Below are positions 34,685 to 43,328 of a stretch of DNA of 64,000 nt, piece by piece. Below the pieces are notes generated by a model. The model made no database searches and was not told the DNA's origin. It was given only the letters and a program-made list of their open reading frames with translations. The translations under genes were made by a program, and so were the position numbers. This stretch comes from Paucibacter sp. KBW04 (lineage in GTDB: Bacteria > Pseudomonadota > Gammaproteobacteria > Burkholderiales > Burkholderiaceae_C). The stretch is taken from positions 300,329-364,328 of the forward strand of contig NZ_QAJN01000007.1 of NCBI RefSeq assembly GCF_003852425.1. Reading direction: 5' to 3'. Every line of letters begins with the position of its first letter. Position 1 is the first letter of the stretch.

Positions 34685-35629
34685 ATGAGAGCCATTCAGA
34701 TCGACGCCTACGGCGATGCCTCACAACTGCAACTCAAGGAAGATGCCCCCATCCCGCTGTGCGGCGACGAAGACCTGCTCGTCAGCCTGGTCGCCGCCGG
34801 GGTGAACCCGGTGGACTGGAAGATGCGCTCAGGCGCCATGGCCCAGATGCTGAACAAGCCCTTCCCCATCACCCTGGGCTGGGACGGCGCGGGCGTGGTG
34901 ATCGCCGTGGGCCGCAAGGTCACGCAGTTCAAGGCCGGCGACGAGGTGTTCTTCTACGCCGAATTTGCGCGCGGCGGCTGCTACGCCCAGTTCGTCGCGG
35001 TGGCGGCCTCGCAGGCAGCGCGCAAGCCCAGCTCGCTCACCTTTGCCACGGCCGCAGCCATGCCCACGCCTTGCCAGGCGGCGTGGACGGCCTTGATCGA
35101 GATCGCCCAGCTGCAAGCAGGTCAACAGGTGCTGATCCACGGCGGAGCGGGTGCCGTCGGCTCGGCCGCCATTCAATTGGCCCGCTGGCGTGGCGCAGAA
35201 GTCAGCACCACAGCTACGGCTGCCGGCCTGGACTGGGTGCGCAGCCTGGGCGCACAAACCGTGATCGACTATCGGGAACAGAAGTTCCAGGAGCAGGTGC
35301 GGGAGATGGACGTGGTCCTGGACACCTTGGGTGGCGCCACTCAGGAGGCTTCCTGGGCCACGCTCAAGCGCGGCGGCCTGCTGATCTCGACCACCGAGCC
35401 GCCTTCCCAAGAACGCGCCGCGAGCCTGGGCCTGCAAGCCCGCTTCGTCTTCACGCAAGGCCGTGGCGAGGTGCTGCAAAGCCTGGCCGACTTGGCGGGC
35501 AGCGGCCAGCTACGCGTTCAGATCGGCCAGGAGTTTGCGCTGGCCGATGCGGCACTGGCCCATCGCCTCGGTGAGAGCGGCAAGGCCAAGGGAAAGATGG
35601 TCTTGCACATCGACCCGCCGCACCCTTGA
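34685..35629 (+). CDS. NADP-dependent quinone/alkenal-type oxidoreductase (MDR superfamily)
   Basis: Medium-chain dehydrogenase/reductase without structural zinc, 314 aa. The N-terminal GroES-like domain (~1-125) is followed by a Rossmann domain with the nucleotide motif HGGAGAVGSAAIQLARW. The Cys ligands of zinc-dependent alcohol dehydrogenases are absent, as expected of quinone oxidoreductases. The start is the ATG at 34685 (MRAIQIDAYGD), where the family begins; the frame is open 40 residues further upstream. Probably regulated by the divergent LysR protein. Substrate may be a quinone or reactive alkenal. Confidence 0.9.
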   Translation: MRAIQIDAYGDASQLQLKEDAPIPLCGDEDLLVSLVAAGVNPVDWKMRSGAMAQMLNKPFPITLGWDGAGVVIAVGRKVTQFKAGDEVFFYAEFARGGCYAQFVAVAASQAARKPSSLTFATAAAMPTPCQAAWTALIEIAQLQAGQQVLIHGGAGAVGSAAIQLARWRGAEVSTTATAAGLDWVRSLGAQTVIDYREQKFQEQVREMDVVLDTLGGATQEASWATLKRGGLLISTTEPPSQERAASLGLQARFVFTQGRGEVLQSLADLAGSGQLRVQIGQEFALADAALAHRLGESGKAKGKMVLHIDPPHP

Positions 35630-35749
35630 GCGAGAAAGACAAGAAGTCAATACCGGCGCCCACGAACCCTGTTTCATCGCGCGACAGGCGCGAGGCGGCG
35701 CCTAGCATGAACCGCACGATCAACCATTTTTGAGCAAGGAACAAACCCC

Positions 35750-36160
35750 ATGCGTATCCAACAAAACCTGTTGTCAGGCCTCGCCCTCAGCCTGGCCCTT
35801 TGCCTGCCCCTCGCCCTGGCCCCCCAGTTCGCCCAGGCCCAAAGCAAAGCGCCTGCCGCAAGCGAAGGCATCACCATCGTCATCCCCGTCAACAGCGCGG
35901 CGGGCAAAAGCCGTGAGGAGGTCAAGCAAGCCATGGCCGCGATGAACGAGGTGATCCGCAAACAGCCGGGTCTGCTCGATGAGCAACTGATGGAAAACAA
36001 GAACCCCGCCAACAAGCCCAACTACGTCCATGTGATGCGCTGGCGTGCGCTGAAGGACTGGGAAGCGGTGTTCGCCAAGCCCGAGTTCCAGAAGGCCATC
36101 GCCACACACTCCAGCACCATCACGGTTGACGGTGCCGGCCTCTACACCCCGGTCAAATGA
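35750..36160 (+). CDS. Exported small alpha/beta-barrel (ABM-like) protein
   Basis: 136 aa with a Sec signal (GLALSLALCLPLALAPQFAQA). The mature ~105 residues (ITIVIPVNSAAGKSREEVKQAMAAM, then YVHVMRWRALKDWEAVFAKPEFQKAI) look like the dimeric alpha/beta-barrel fold of antibiotic-biosynthesis monooxygenases and EthD-like proteins. A periplasmic location is unusual for that fold. It overlaps the cytochrome b561 gene by 4 bp, suggesting that the two act together, perhaps in a periplasmic redox step; this is inference from context. Confidence 0.65.
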   Translation: MRIQQNLLSGLALSLALCLPLALAPQFAQAQSKAPAASEGITIVIPVNSAAGKSREEVKQAMAAMNEVIRKQPGLLDEQLMENKNPANKPNYVHVMRWRALKDWEAVFAKPEFQKAIATHSSTITVDGAGLYTPVK

Positions 36161-36735
36161 GTGGCGCCGCACAAAGCGCACAGGCCGCACCCGCCTTGCA
36201 GCAGGCGCGTCCGCAGCGCTACCACCTGCTGCTGGTCTTGCTGCACTGGCTGCTGGCCTTGCTGATCTGCATGGCCTTGTTCATGGGCAGCCAGTCCATG
36301 GCGCCCATGGCCAATAGCGACCCGGCCAAGCTGGAGGCCTTGCGCGCCCACATGATGGTGGGTGGCGGGATCCTGGTGCTGATGGTGCTGCGTCTGCTGA
36401 TTCGCCTGCTCACCCGCCATCCGGCACCGGCCAGCACGGGCAACGCCACGCTGGACCGCCTGGCCCCGCTAATGCACTGGGCGCTTTACGGTCTGGTGTT
36501 TGTGATGGCGGGCAGCGGCATTGCGCTCTCCGTCATGGCAGGTCTGCCCGATATCGTCTTCGGCGGTGTGGGCGCCTTGCCGGAGAGCCTGCGCATCTAC
36601 CCTCCGCGCCTGGTGCACGGCCTGGTGTCCAAGCTCTTGATGCTGGCCATACTCGGCCATGTGGCGGCAGCGCTGTATCACCAGTTCTTCAAGGGTGACC
36701 ACCTGCTGCGCCGCATGGGCTTGGGCAAGCGCTGA
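36157..36735 (+). CDS. Cytochrome b561-family membrane protein
   Basis: 192 aa, four predicted TM helices, with His residues placed for two b-type hemes: LLLVLLHWLLALLI, EALRAHMMVGGG, HWALYGLVFVMAG and HVAAALYHQF. This pattern fits bacterial cytochrome b561 (CybB-like), which moves electrons between the quinone pool and the periplasm. The start overlaps the exported ABM-like protein's stop (ATGA). A quinone-type oxidoreductase two genes upstream gives the cluster a redox theme. Confidence 0.88.
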   Translation: MSGAAQSAQAAPALQQARPQRYHLLLVLLHWLLALLICMALFMGSQSMAPMANSDPAKLEALRAHMMVGGGILVLMVLRLLIRLLTRHPAPASTGNATLDRLAPLMHWALYGLVFVMAGSGIALSVMAGLPDIVFGGVGALPESLRIYPPRLVHGLVSKLLMLAILGHVAAALYHQFFKGDHLLRRMGLGKR

Positions 36736-36741
36736 GACAAG

Positions 36742-37593
36742 TCAACCGGCGGGGTCCAGGCGCTTGGCCCGCGCCAGCCGCCAGGCCTCGTCGGGCAGGC
36801 CTGCGTAGACCTGTTCGGCGGTGGTGGCGGTCTCTTGCAATTGGGTGTCGATGGCGATGCGTTTGTCGAACACAAACAGCTCGCCGTCCCAGTCGGCGGC
36901 GGCGTCTTCACCACGGGCCTGCATGGCCTCGAAGTAGCTGACGATGCCGCCGTCCAGTTGGTAGACCTCCAGGCCTTGGTCTTGCATCCAGGCGCTGGTT
37001 TTTTCGCAGCGTATGCCGCCGGTGCAATACATGGCGACCTTTTTGCCTTGTGATTTCCACTCGTCCGCATGGGCCTCGACATAGGCCGGGAAATCGCGGA
37101 AATGCGCCACCTGCGGATCCACCGCGCCCTTGAAGCGGCCCAGGCGGAACTCGAAGCTATTGCGGTTGTCCAGCAGCACCACATCGGGCTGCTGAATCAG
37201 CTCGCGCCATTGCTCGGGCGGCACATGGGTATTGGCCTTGGCCGGGTCAGGCAGGCCGCTGACGCCGGGCACACCAAAGGCCACGATCTCGGGCTTGGTG
37301 TGCACCTTGATCAGGGTGAAAGGCCTGGTCGCGCAGGCACTGTGCTTGAACCACATGCCCTCAAACGCGCCGCCGAACACTTCATCGTGCTGCAGGGCTT
37401 GCTCGAAGTCAGCCAAGTCTTGAGGCAGGCCAGCTATTGCCGCGCTGATGCCCTCAGAAGCAACCAAGATATTGCCGCCCAAGCGAGTGCTGATCTCGCG
37501 CAGGCGCTGGGCAATGCGCTCGGGCTCGGCCAGGGCGACGAAGCGGTAGAAAGAGCTGTGAACGTGAGCTTCTGACATGGGGAACAAGATCAT
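36742..37593 (-). CDS. trhO: tRNA uridine(34) hydroxylase TrhO (rhodanese-like)
   Basis: 283 aa from the ATG at 37593, which overlaps the TGA of the upstream desulfurase-fusion gene by one base; an ATG at 37578 is the alternative. TrhO-family proteins hydroxylate U34 in a set of tRNAs with O2. The N-terminal acylphosphatase-like domain (FYRFVALAEPERIAQRL) and a rhodanese domain are visible. The rhodanese active-site loop is YCTGGIRCEK with its catalytic Cys, and DNRNSFEFRLGRFKGA is the family signature. Coupling to a cysteine desulfurase carrying its own rhodanese suggests a shared sulfur or tRNA-modification context. Confidence 0.92.
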   Translation of the reverse strand: MILFPMSEAHVHSSFYRFVALAEPERIAQRLREISTRLGGNILVASEGISAAIAGLPQDLADFEQALQHDEVFGGAFEGMWFKHSACATRPFTLIKVHTKPEIVAFGVPGVSGLPDPAKANTHVPPEQWRELIQQPDVVLLDNRNSFEFRLGRFKGAVDPQVAHFRDFPAYVEAHADEWKSQGKKVAMYCTGGIRCEKTSAWMQDQGLEVYQLDGGIVSYFEAMQARGEDAAADWDGELFVFDKRIAIDTQLQETATTAEQVYAGLPDEAWRLARAKRLDPAG

Positions 37594-39632
37594 CAAACCA
37601 TCAGGGCAGGGTCTTCGGTGGCAAAAGCCGGCAGCAAGGCCAGGCCCCCGTTAAGCGACCAGGCCTGGCTATGGCCCAAGCTGGCCAGGGCCGCGGCCGC
37701 TTGGCGGCTGCGATTGCCGCTGCGGCAGAAAAACAGCAGGGGCTGCTCGGGCTGGGTCAACCAAGCCGGCAAGGCATTCAGCAGACGCGACAGCGGCACC
37801 GCCTGCAAGGTGGCGCCCCACAGCGGCGGCGTGTGGCTGAGGAACTGCTCGTAGGGCTCGCGCACATCGATCACCAAGGCCTCGGGATGCGCTTGCACAA
37901 AGGCTTGCAGCTGGGCGCCGGGCAGCAGCCGCTCGCTGAGCGGCTTGGGCGCTAATGCTTGATTCAAACGGCGCACAAACTGCGCGCCTGCATCCAGGGC
38001 CGGGGCGCACAAGCAGGCCAGCTCGGCGCATTCGGCACCCGGCTCGCCAAACAGCAGCAGGTCGCGGCCCGCTTCGCTCAAGACCAAGCCTTGTTGGCGG
38101 CCGCCTTGCAGGGGCAGGCGCCGCAGGCACTTGGCGCCCAGCTGCAGCTCGCTCATCTGCACGGGCCAGCCCAGGGCGTCGATCTCGGTCTGCGGGAACA
38201 AGGCCTCGCCCAGCTCCTCGGCCAGTGCCTGGCGTGCCTCGGCATGCAGGCCCGAGCCCTGGGTGCTGAGCACGGCGAGGAGCGGGTAGGCCTGGCATTG
38301 CAGGGTTTGGATCAGCCGTGGCAATTGCTCGGGCAAGGGGTCGATCAACACGCAGCGCTGGGAGGCCGCATCGGCCAGCAGATAGCAGCAAGCGCCATCC
38401 AGAGCGAAGCGGGTGATGCCCTCGCCCAGCGTGGGTTGGTTGTCCTGCGGGCTCAAACAATTCTGGCGCAGAGACTCGCCGCAGGCGCGGATGCGGGCGC
38501 AGGCCTCTTTGATAAAGGCCTCGTCCACGGCCGGGCCGATGGAGAGCCGCACCGCGCCGGCCGCCTGCCAGTCCGGCAAGCCCATGGCTTGCAAGACAAA
38601 GCTGGGCTGAGCCTTGGCGGCGCTGCAGGCCGAGCCACCGCTGATGCGCAGCTCGGCCGCGTCGAACAAGTCTTGCAGCAGGCGCGAGCTCAGGCCAGGC
38701 ACGGCGAAGTTGAGCGTGGTGGGAAGGGTCTGGTCCAGCGGCGCGTTGTAGACCAGGCCAGGGAAGGCCTCTTCCAGCGCCTCGGCCAGGCGGGCGCGGA
38801 AGGCATGCAGGGTGGCATGATCACGAAAGCTAACGCCGTCTTCCAGCGCTGCCAGCACCGCACCCAGGGCGGCGATACCGGACATATTCTCGGTGCCCGA
38901 ACGGCGGCTGCCCTCTTGCCCGCCACCGGCCATCAGCGGCGTGAAGGGCGCGCCCTCACGCACATACAGCAGACCGATTCCCTTGGGCGCGTAAAGCTTG
39001 TGGCCGGAGAAGGGCGCGTAATCGATGCGGGTCTGGGCCAGCTGCAGAGGGATCTTGCCCAGGGCCTGCACGCCGTCCACCATCCAGAAGGCGCGACTGC
39101 CGCTGCGCTGCAAAGTCGCCTCAATGCCGGCCAGATCGCTGATCACGCCCGTCTCGTTATTGGCGGCCATGGTGCAGACCAGGCCGGCGCGCGGCGCCTC
39201 GCGCAGCAAAAAGTCCAGATCGTGATGACCCTCGCGGTCCACAGGGATGGCGGCGATTTGCAGATTCAGGCCGAGGATTTGGTTCCAGTGCTTGAGCGCC
39301 TCGGGCACGGCCTTGTGTTCGGTGGCGCCGTAGAGCAGCAGCTCGGCCGTGTTGTCACCCGCTTGCCGACGCGCCAACAAGGCGTGCAGGGCCGAGAGCA
39401 CGGCGGTCTGAATGCCTTCGGTGGCGCCGCTGACGAAGAGCAGCTGGCCGCCGCCGGTGTGCAGCAGCGCTCTAGCGCGCTCGCGGGCGGCATCCATCAG
39501 GGCGCGGGCCTTCAGGCCGGTGCTGTGCACGCTGCTGGGGTTGCCAAAGTCGTCCGCCATGGCTTGCAAAGCGGCTTGAGCGGCTTGCGCCAGCACCGGG
39601 GTGGTGGCATTGGCATCGAGATAAATTTCCAT
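37593..39632 (-). CDS. Cysteine desulfurase - degenerate MBL/ETHE1-like - rhodanese fusion
   Basis: Three-domain protein, 679 aa from the ATG at 39632 (MEIYLDANATTP), where NifS-type proteins begin. Residues 1-385 are a PLP-dependent cysteine desulfurase: the PLP Lys212 is in FSGHKLYAPKG and the sulfur-carrying Cys336 in GGSACSAAK. Residues ~405-560 resemble persulfide dioxygenases of the metallo-beta-lactamase fold (CYLLADAASQRCVLIDP), but the metal motif is replaced by STQGSGLHAEA, so it should not bind iron. Residues ~575-679 are a rhodanese with active-site Cys636 (FFCRSGNRS). The layout implies that persulfide made on Cys336 passes to Cys636, with the middle domain as scaffold. It is coupled to trhO. 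Confidence 0.88.
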   Translation of the reverse strand: MEIYLDANATTPVLAQAAQAALQAMADDFGNPSSVHSTGLKARALMDAARERARALLHTGGGQLLFVSGATEGIQTAVLSALHALLARRQAGDNTAELLLYGATEHKAVPEALKHWNQILGLNLQIAAIPVDREGHHDLDFLLREAPRAGLVCTMAANNETGVISDLAGIEATLQRSGSRAFWMVDGVQALGKIPLQLAQTRIDYAPFSGHKLYAPKGIGLLYVREGAPFTPLMAGGGQEGSRRSGTENMSGIAALGAVLAALEDGVSFRDHATLHAFRARLAEALEEAFPGLVYNAPLDQTLPTTLNFAVPGLSSRLLQDLFDAAELRISGGSACSAAKAQPSFVLQAMGLPDWQAAGAVRLSIGPAVDEAFIKEACARIRACGESLRQNCLSPQDNQPTLGEGITRFALDGACCYLLADAASQRCVLIDPLPEQLPRLIQTLQCQAYPLLAVLSTQGSGLHAEARQALAEELGEALFPQTEIDALGWPVQMSELQLGAKCLRRLPLQGGRQQGLVLSEAGRDLLLFGEPGAECAELACLCAPALDAGAQFVRRLNQALAPKPLSERLLPGAQLQAFVQAHPEALVIDVREPYEQFLSHTPPLWGATLQAVPLSRLLNALPAWLTQPEQPLLFFCRSGNRSRQAAAALASLGHSQAWSLNGGLALLPAFATEDPALMV

Positions 39633-39945
39633 GGGGGAGCGGGTCGCAGCGAGCAATGCAGACTGAATGAAGAACAAGAGGCGCAATCCTACTCTGCCGG
39701 GCCTTGGGCCTATACTTTCCGCCCGGGTCGGCAGAACACCCAGGCCTTGCCGTGCGGCAGGAGTCATTGATCACTTCCTTCCGCAAGCTAAACCTGCCAG
39801 GCGAAACGTCTTTTGATTGATTCATTCAGCTTGAGCTCACCCAAACTTTTGTGTGCGCCCGGCTGGAAGTCGGCAAGCACCAGCACCGTCTGCGTCTGAC
39901 GTAGACGGCGGGTTAAAGCAGCACACGATTTGTGGAGAACTCGCC

Positions 39946-40542
39946 ATGCCTCGTGAATTGATCGCCCTGCACGCTCAGGACCTTTCTGCCTTCACCAAAG
40001 CCCTTCGCCAGGAGCTGAGCCAGCATCTGAGCGCCAGCCCAAGCCCCGAAGCCCCCAGCCACCTGAGCTTGATGAATATGCTGGCTCGCGCGGCCGGGCA
40101 TCGCAATCTTCAGGCACTGAGAGCGCTCAAGGCCGACGCGCCGGCAAAGCCGAGCAAGCTGACCCCCGTCCATGCCGCCCCAGCACGTGGCCCGCGCCAC
40201 CCCGACTTGAGCGAAGCCGCCGACCGCGCCCTGCGCCAGTTCGACGCCCAGGGCCGCTTGGCGCGCTGGCCCTCCAAGCGCCAGGTGCAGCGCCATGTCT
40301 TGTGGGGCTTGTGGCTGCACTTTGACAGCCGCCGCATCTACACCGAGCCCGAGGTCAACGAGGTGATCAACAAGCAGCATTGCTTTGGCGACCACTGCAC
40401 CCTGCGCCGCGAGCTGGTGGAGATGCGTTTGCTGGAACGCTGGGACGGCGGCCGCCAATACCGCAAGCTGGCGGCGAGGCCTGATGAGGAGCTGCTGCCC
40501 CTGCTGCGCGAGCTGCGCCAGCGGGCCACACCGAACGAGTAA
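39946..40542 (+). CDS. DUF2087-domain protein
   Basis: 198 aa from the ATG at 39946, preceded by GGAG. The C-terminal half (WPSKRQVQRHVLWGLWLHFDSRRIYTEPEVNEVINKQ, then HCTLRRELVEMRLLERWDGGRQYRKL) is the DUF2087 domain, a winged-helix-like module often found in putative transcription factors. The N-terminal ~90 residues are helical. It may bind nucleic acid. It is transcribed alone, divergent from the desulfurase fusion, with ~310 bp between the two starts that hold promoters but no other gene. Confidence 0.85.
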   Translation: MPRELIALHAQDLSAFTKALRQELSQHLSASPSPEAPSHLSLMNMLARAAGHRNLQALRALKADAPAKPSKLTPVHAAPARGPRHPDLSEAADRALRQFDAQGRLARWPSKRQVQRHVLWGLWLHFDSRRIYTEPEVNEVINKQHCFGDHCTLRRELVEMRLLERWDGGRQYRKLAARPDEELLPLLRELRQRATPNE

Positions 40543-40598
40543 GCCCATGAGCAGGCGGCTCGCTACAATCCGCCGCCTGCACTTTTACGGGAATCTCC

Positions 40599-41480
40599 GT
40601 GTCCGACCGCCTTGCCGTTTTGCCCCAATACCTGCTGCCCAAACAGGCCCTCACCTGGATTGCCAAGCAGATCGCCTCGGCGCGCATGGGTTCCCTGACC
40701 ACCTCGCTGATTCGCTGGTTTGTGGGCCGCTACCAGGTCAATATGGCCGAGGCGGCCGAACCCGATATCGCCGCCTACCCGACCTTCAACGAATTCTTCA
40801 CCCGCGCGCTCAAACCCGGTGCGCGCCCGCTGGCGAACGCCACGCTGATCTGCCCGGTGGACGGCGCCATCAGCCAGTTCGGCCGCATCCAGGGTGAGCA
40901 GATCTACCAGGCCAAGGGCCATCAGTTCAGCACCACCGCCCTGGTGGGTGGCGATGCGCAGCTGGCCGCGCAGTTCCGCGACGGCAGCTTCGCCAATATC
41001 TACCTCAGCCCCAAGGACTATCACCGCATCCACATGCCTTGCGCCGGTCGCCTGACCCGCATGATCCATGTGCCGGGCGAGCTGTTCTCGGTCAACCCGA
41101 CGACGGCTCGCGGCGTGCCGGGCCTGTTCGCCCGCAACGAGCGGGTGGTTTGCGTGTTCGAGGGCGAGCAAGGCCCTTGGGTGATGGTGCTGGTGGGCGC
41201 GACGATTGTGGGCAGCATGGCCACCGTCTGGCATGGCGTGGTCAACCCGCCCCGCCCCGGCCATGTGCGCGAGTGGACATACGCCGACAAGGAAGTGAAC
41301 CTGGCCAAGGGCGATGAGCTGGGCCGCTTTTTGCTCGGCTCCACCGTCGTGATGCTCTTCCCCGCCGCCCAAGCCCTGAGCTTCAATCCCGCTTGGTGCG
41401 GTGAGGAACGCGGCCAGGCCGGCAGCAGCGTGCGGCTGGGCGAGGCGATGGCGAACAGCACGGCCCTGTCGGCACGGTAA
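40599..41480 (+). CDS. psd: Phosphatidylserine decarboxylase
   Basis: 293 aa from a GTG start preceded by ACGGGAA. It converts phosphatidylserine to phosphatidylethanolamine at the inner membrane. The proenzyme cleaves itself at the LGST motif (Ser248), where the new N-terminal Ser becomes the pyruvoyl cofactor. The His/Asp elements are in CPVDGAISQFG and SPKDYHRIHMPCAG. Length and motifs fit the bacterial type-I enzyme. It stands alone downstream of the DUF2087 gene. Confidence 0.95.
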   Translation: MSDRLAVLPQYLLPKQALTWIAKQIASARMGSLTTSLIRWFVGRYQVNMAEAAEPDIAAYPTFNEFFTRALKPGARPLANATLICPVDGAISQFGRIQGEQIYQAKGHQFSTTALVGGDAQLAAQFRDGSFANIYLSPKDYHRIHMPCAGRLTRMIHVPGELFSVNPTTARGVPGLFARNERVVCVFEGEQGPWVMVLVGATIVGSMATVWHGVVNPPRPGHVREWTYADKEVNLAKGDELGRFLLGSTVVMLFPAAQALSFNPAWCGEERGQAGSSVRLGEAMANSTALSAR

Positions 41481-41545
41481 GAGTCCGCTTGCCCCGACCA
41501 GGGCTTGCGGAGAAGATGGCGCTCCCACTATCGAGGAGACGAGCC

Positions 41546-42319
41546 ATGAGCACCCCCGCCTGCCCCTTTGTTTGGTACGAGTTGATGACGACCGACGCCG
41601 CTGCCGCCACCGCTTTTTACAGCCAAGTGGTGGGCTGGTCGGCCGCCGACGCCGGCATGCCCGGCATGGACTACACCTTGCTGTCGATTGGCGGCAGCCA
41701 AATCGCTGGCTTGATGGCCCTGACCCAGGACATGCGCGCCGCCGGCGTCCCCTCTTGCTGGGTGGGCTATGTGGGCGTGGCCAACGTCGACGCCCAGGCC
41801 GAACGCATCGTCAAGGCCGGTGGCACCCTGCACATGCCACCCACCGACATCCCCGGCGTGGGCCGCTTTGCCAGCTTTGCCGACCCGCAAGGCGCCAGCC
41901 TGTGCATCTTCACCGGCAGCAGCGAGGAACAGCCCCTGCAGCCCCCCGTCGGCACACCCGGCACCGTGGGCTGGCATGAGCTGATGGCGCTCGATGGCGC
42001 CAAGGCCTGGGACTTCTATGCCGAGCAATTCGGCTGGCAGAAAAAAGAAGCCGTCGATATGGGCCCCATGGGCGTCTACCAATGCTTTGGCGGAGCCGAT
42101 CAAGCCTTTGGCGGCATGATGAGCAAGATGCCCGAGATGCCCGTGCCCGCCTGGGGCTACTACTTCAATGTCGAAGCCATCGATGCAGCTGTCGAGCGCG
42201 TCAAGGCCGGCGGCGGCCAGGTGATCAACGGCCCCATGCAAGTGCCGGGCGGCAGCTGGATCATCAATGCGATCGATCCGCAGGGGGCGATGTTTTCGCT
42301 GGTGGCAGAGAAGCGCTGA
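41546..42319 (+). CDS. Double VOC-domain (glyoxalase/bleomycin-resistance fold) protein
   Basis: 257 aa from the ATG at 41546 with GAGGAG upstream. Two tandem vicinal-oxygen-chelate domains are visible: residues ~8-125 (FVWYELMTTDAAAATAFYSQVVGWS) and ~132-255 (VGWHELMALDGAKAWDFYAEQFGW). The duplicated layout matches the CFP-30/27-kDa-antigen type of VOC proteins. Such proteins bind small molecules or act as lyases and dioxygenases; no substrate can be inferred. The gene converges on the downstream LysR regulator. Confidence 0.88.
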   Translation: MSTPACPFVWYELMTTDAAAATAFYSQVVGWSAADAGMPGMDYTLLSIGGSQIAGLMALTQDMRAAGVPSCWVGYVGVANVDAQAERIVKAGGTLHMPPTDIPGVGRFASFADPQGASLCIFTGSSEEQPLQPPVGTPGTVGWHELMALDGAKAWDFYAEQFGWQKKEAVDMGPMGVYQCFGGADQAFGGMMSKMPEMPVPAWGYYFNVEAIDAAVERVKAGGGQVINGPMQVPGGSWIINAIDPQGAMFSLVAEKR

Positions 42320-42320
42320 C

Positions 42321-43256
42321 TCAGACCTCGCGCAGCATCTCAATAAAAGCCCGCAGCGCCGGGCTGGCCTGGCGCCGCCCGGGGTAGTAGAGCGAGAAGG
42401 CCGTGCCCACGGGGCAGAAGTCGGCCAAGACCTCTTGCAGGCGGCCGCTGGCCAAATGCTCGCGCGCGGCCTGCTCATAAACGTAGGCAAAGCCCAGGCC
42501 CTCCAGCGCCATGGGCAAGACCACGCTCTGGTCGTCCACCGTCAGCGGGCCTCGCACATCCAGGGTCAGGTCTTGCCCCTGGCTGACGAACTCCCAATGG
42601 AAGAGCGCCCCGCTGGCAAAACGCTGGCGTATGCAAGGGCGGGTGAGCAAGTCTTGCGGCGTCTGCGGCAGGCCCACACGGCTCAATAAATCAGGCGTGG
42701 CCACGACGATGAAGCGCTGGGCCGCGCTGAGCGGCACGGCCACCATATCGGCGGGCAGGCGTTCAGCGAAACGCACGCCGGCATCGAAGCCGCGCTCGAC
42801 GATGTCCACCATCTCGTCCTGGGTCGACAGCTCCAGCTGCACCTGCGGATACGCCCGCACATAGCGCGCCACGAGCGGCGCCAGCAGAAGACGCGCCGCA
42901 CTGCGCGGCACGCTCAGGCGCAGGCTGCCGCTCAGCTCAGCGCCCAAGGCCCGCACGCTGGCAAAAGCCTGTTCCAGCTCAAGCAGCGCCGGCAGGCTTT
43001 GCGCCAGCAGGCGCTCACCCGCCGCCGTCAGCGCCACGCTGCGGGTGCTGCGATTCAGCAGCGGCAGGCCCAAGCTCTCTTCCAAGCGCCGCATGGCCTG
43101 GCTGACGGCCGAGGGGCTGAGGTTGAGAACGGTGGCGGCACGCCGATAGCTGCGTGCCTGGGCCACGGCGGCAAAGATGCGCAGCTGCTGAAGTTCGGGT
43201 TGTTGGATCACATCGTTATTCACCGCGCGATTGTGAAGCAGGACTGCACGGACCAT
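42321..43256 (-). CDS. LysR-family transcriptional regulator
   Basis: Up to 311 aa; the ATG at 43256 is the first, but GTG codons at 43223 and 43211 would give a start nearer the HTH. The HTH is LQQLRIFAAVAQARSYRRAATVLNLSPSAVSQAMRRLEESLGLPLLNRSTRS, followed by the effector-binding domain. The frame stays open far upstream through the aldo-keto reductase gene, but that part is antisense and not coding. It shares the 72-bp divergent promoter with the reductase gene and is the likely regulator of it. Confidence 0.92.
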   Translation of the reverse strand: MVRAVLLHNRAVNNDVIQQPELQQLRIFAAVAQARSYRRAATVLNLSPSAVSQAMRRLEESLGLPLLNRSTRSVALTAAGERLLAQSLPALLELEQAFASVRALGAELSGSLRLSVPRSAARLLLAPLVARYVRAYPQVQLELSTQDEMVDIVERGFDAGVRFAERLPADMVAVPLSAAQRFIVVATPDLLSRVGLPQTPQDLLTRPCIRQRFASGALFHWEFVSQGQDLTLDVRGPLTVDDQSVVLPMALEGLGFAYVYEQAAREHLASGRLQEVLADFCPVGTAFSLYYPGRRQASPALRAFIEMLREV

Positions 43257-43328
43257 GCAGCGCTGCGAGGCTTGTGGCCACCCCTCGCTACCGCGAGGAT
43301 GCATGCCAACACGCAACAGGAGTTTTCC

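Noticed and set aside
37959-39770. Long plus-strand frame opposite the desulfurase fusion
   Set aside because: Same antisense artefact; the minus-strand product carries all catalytic residues of three known domains.
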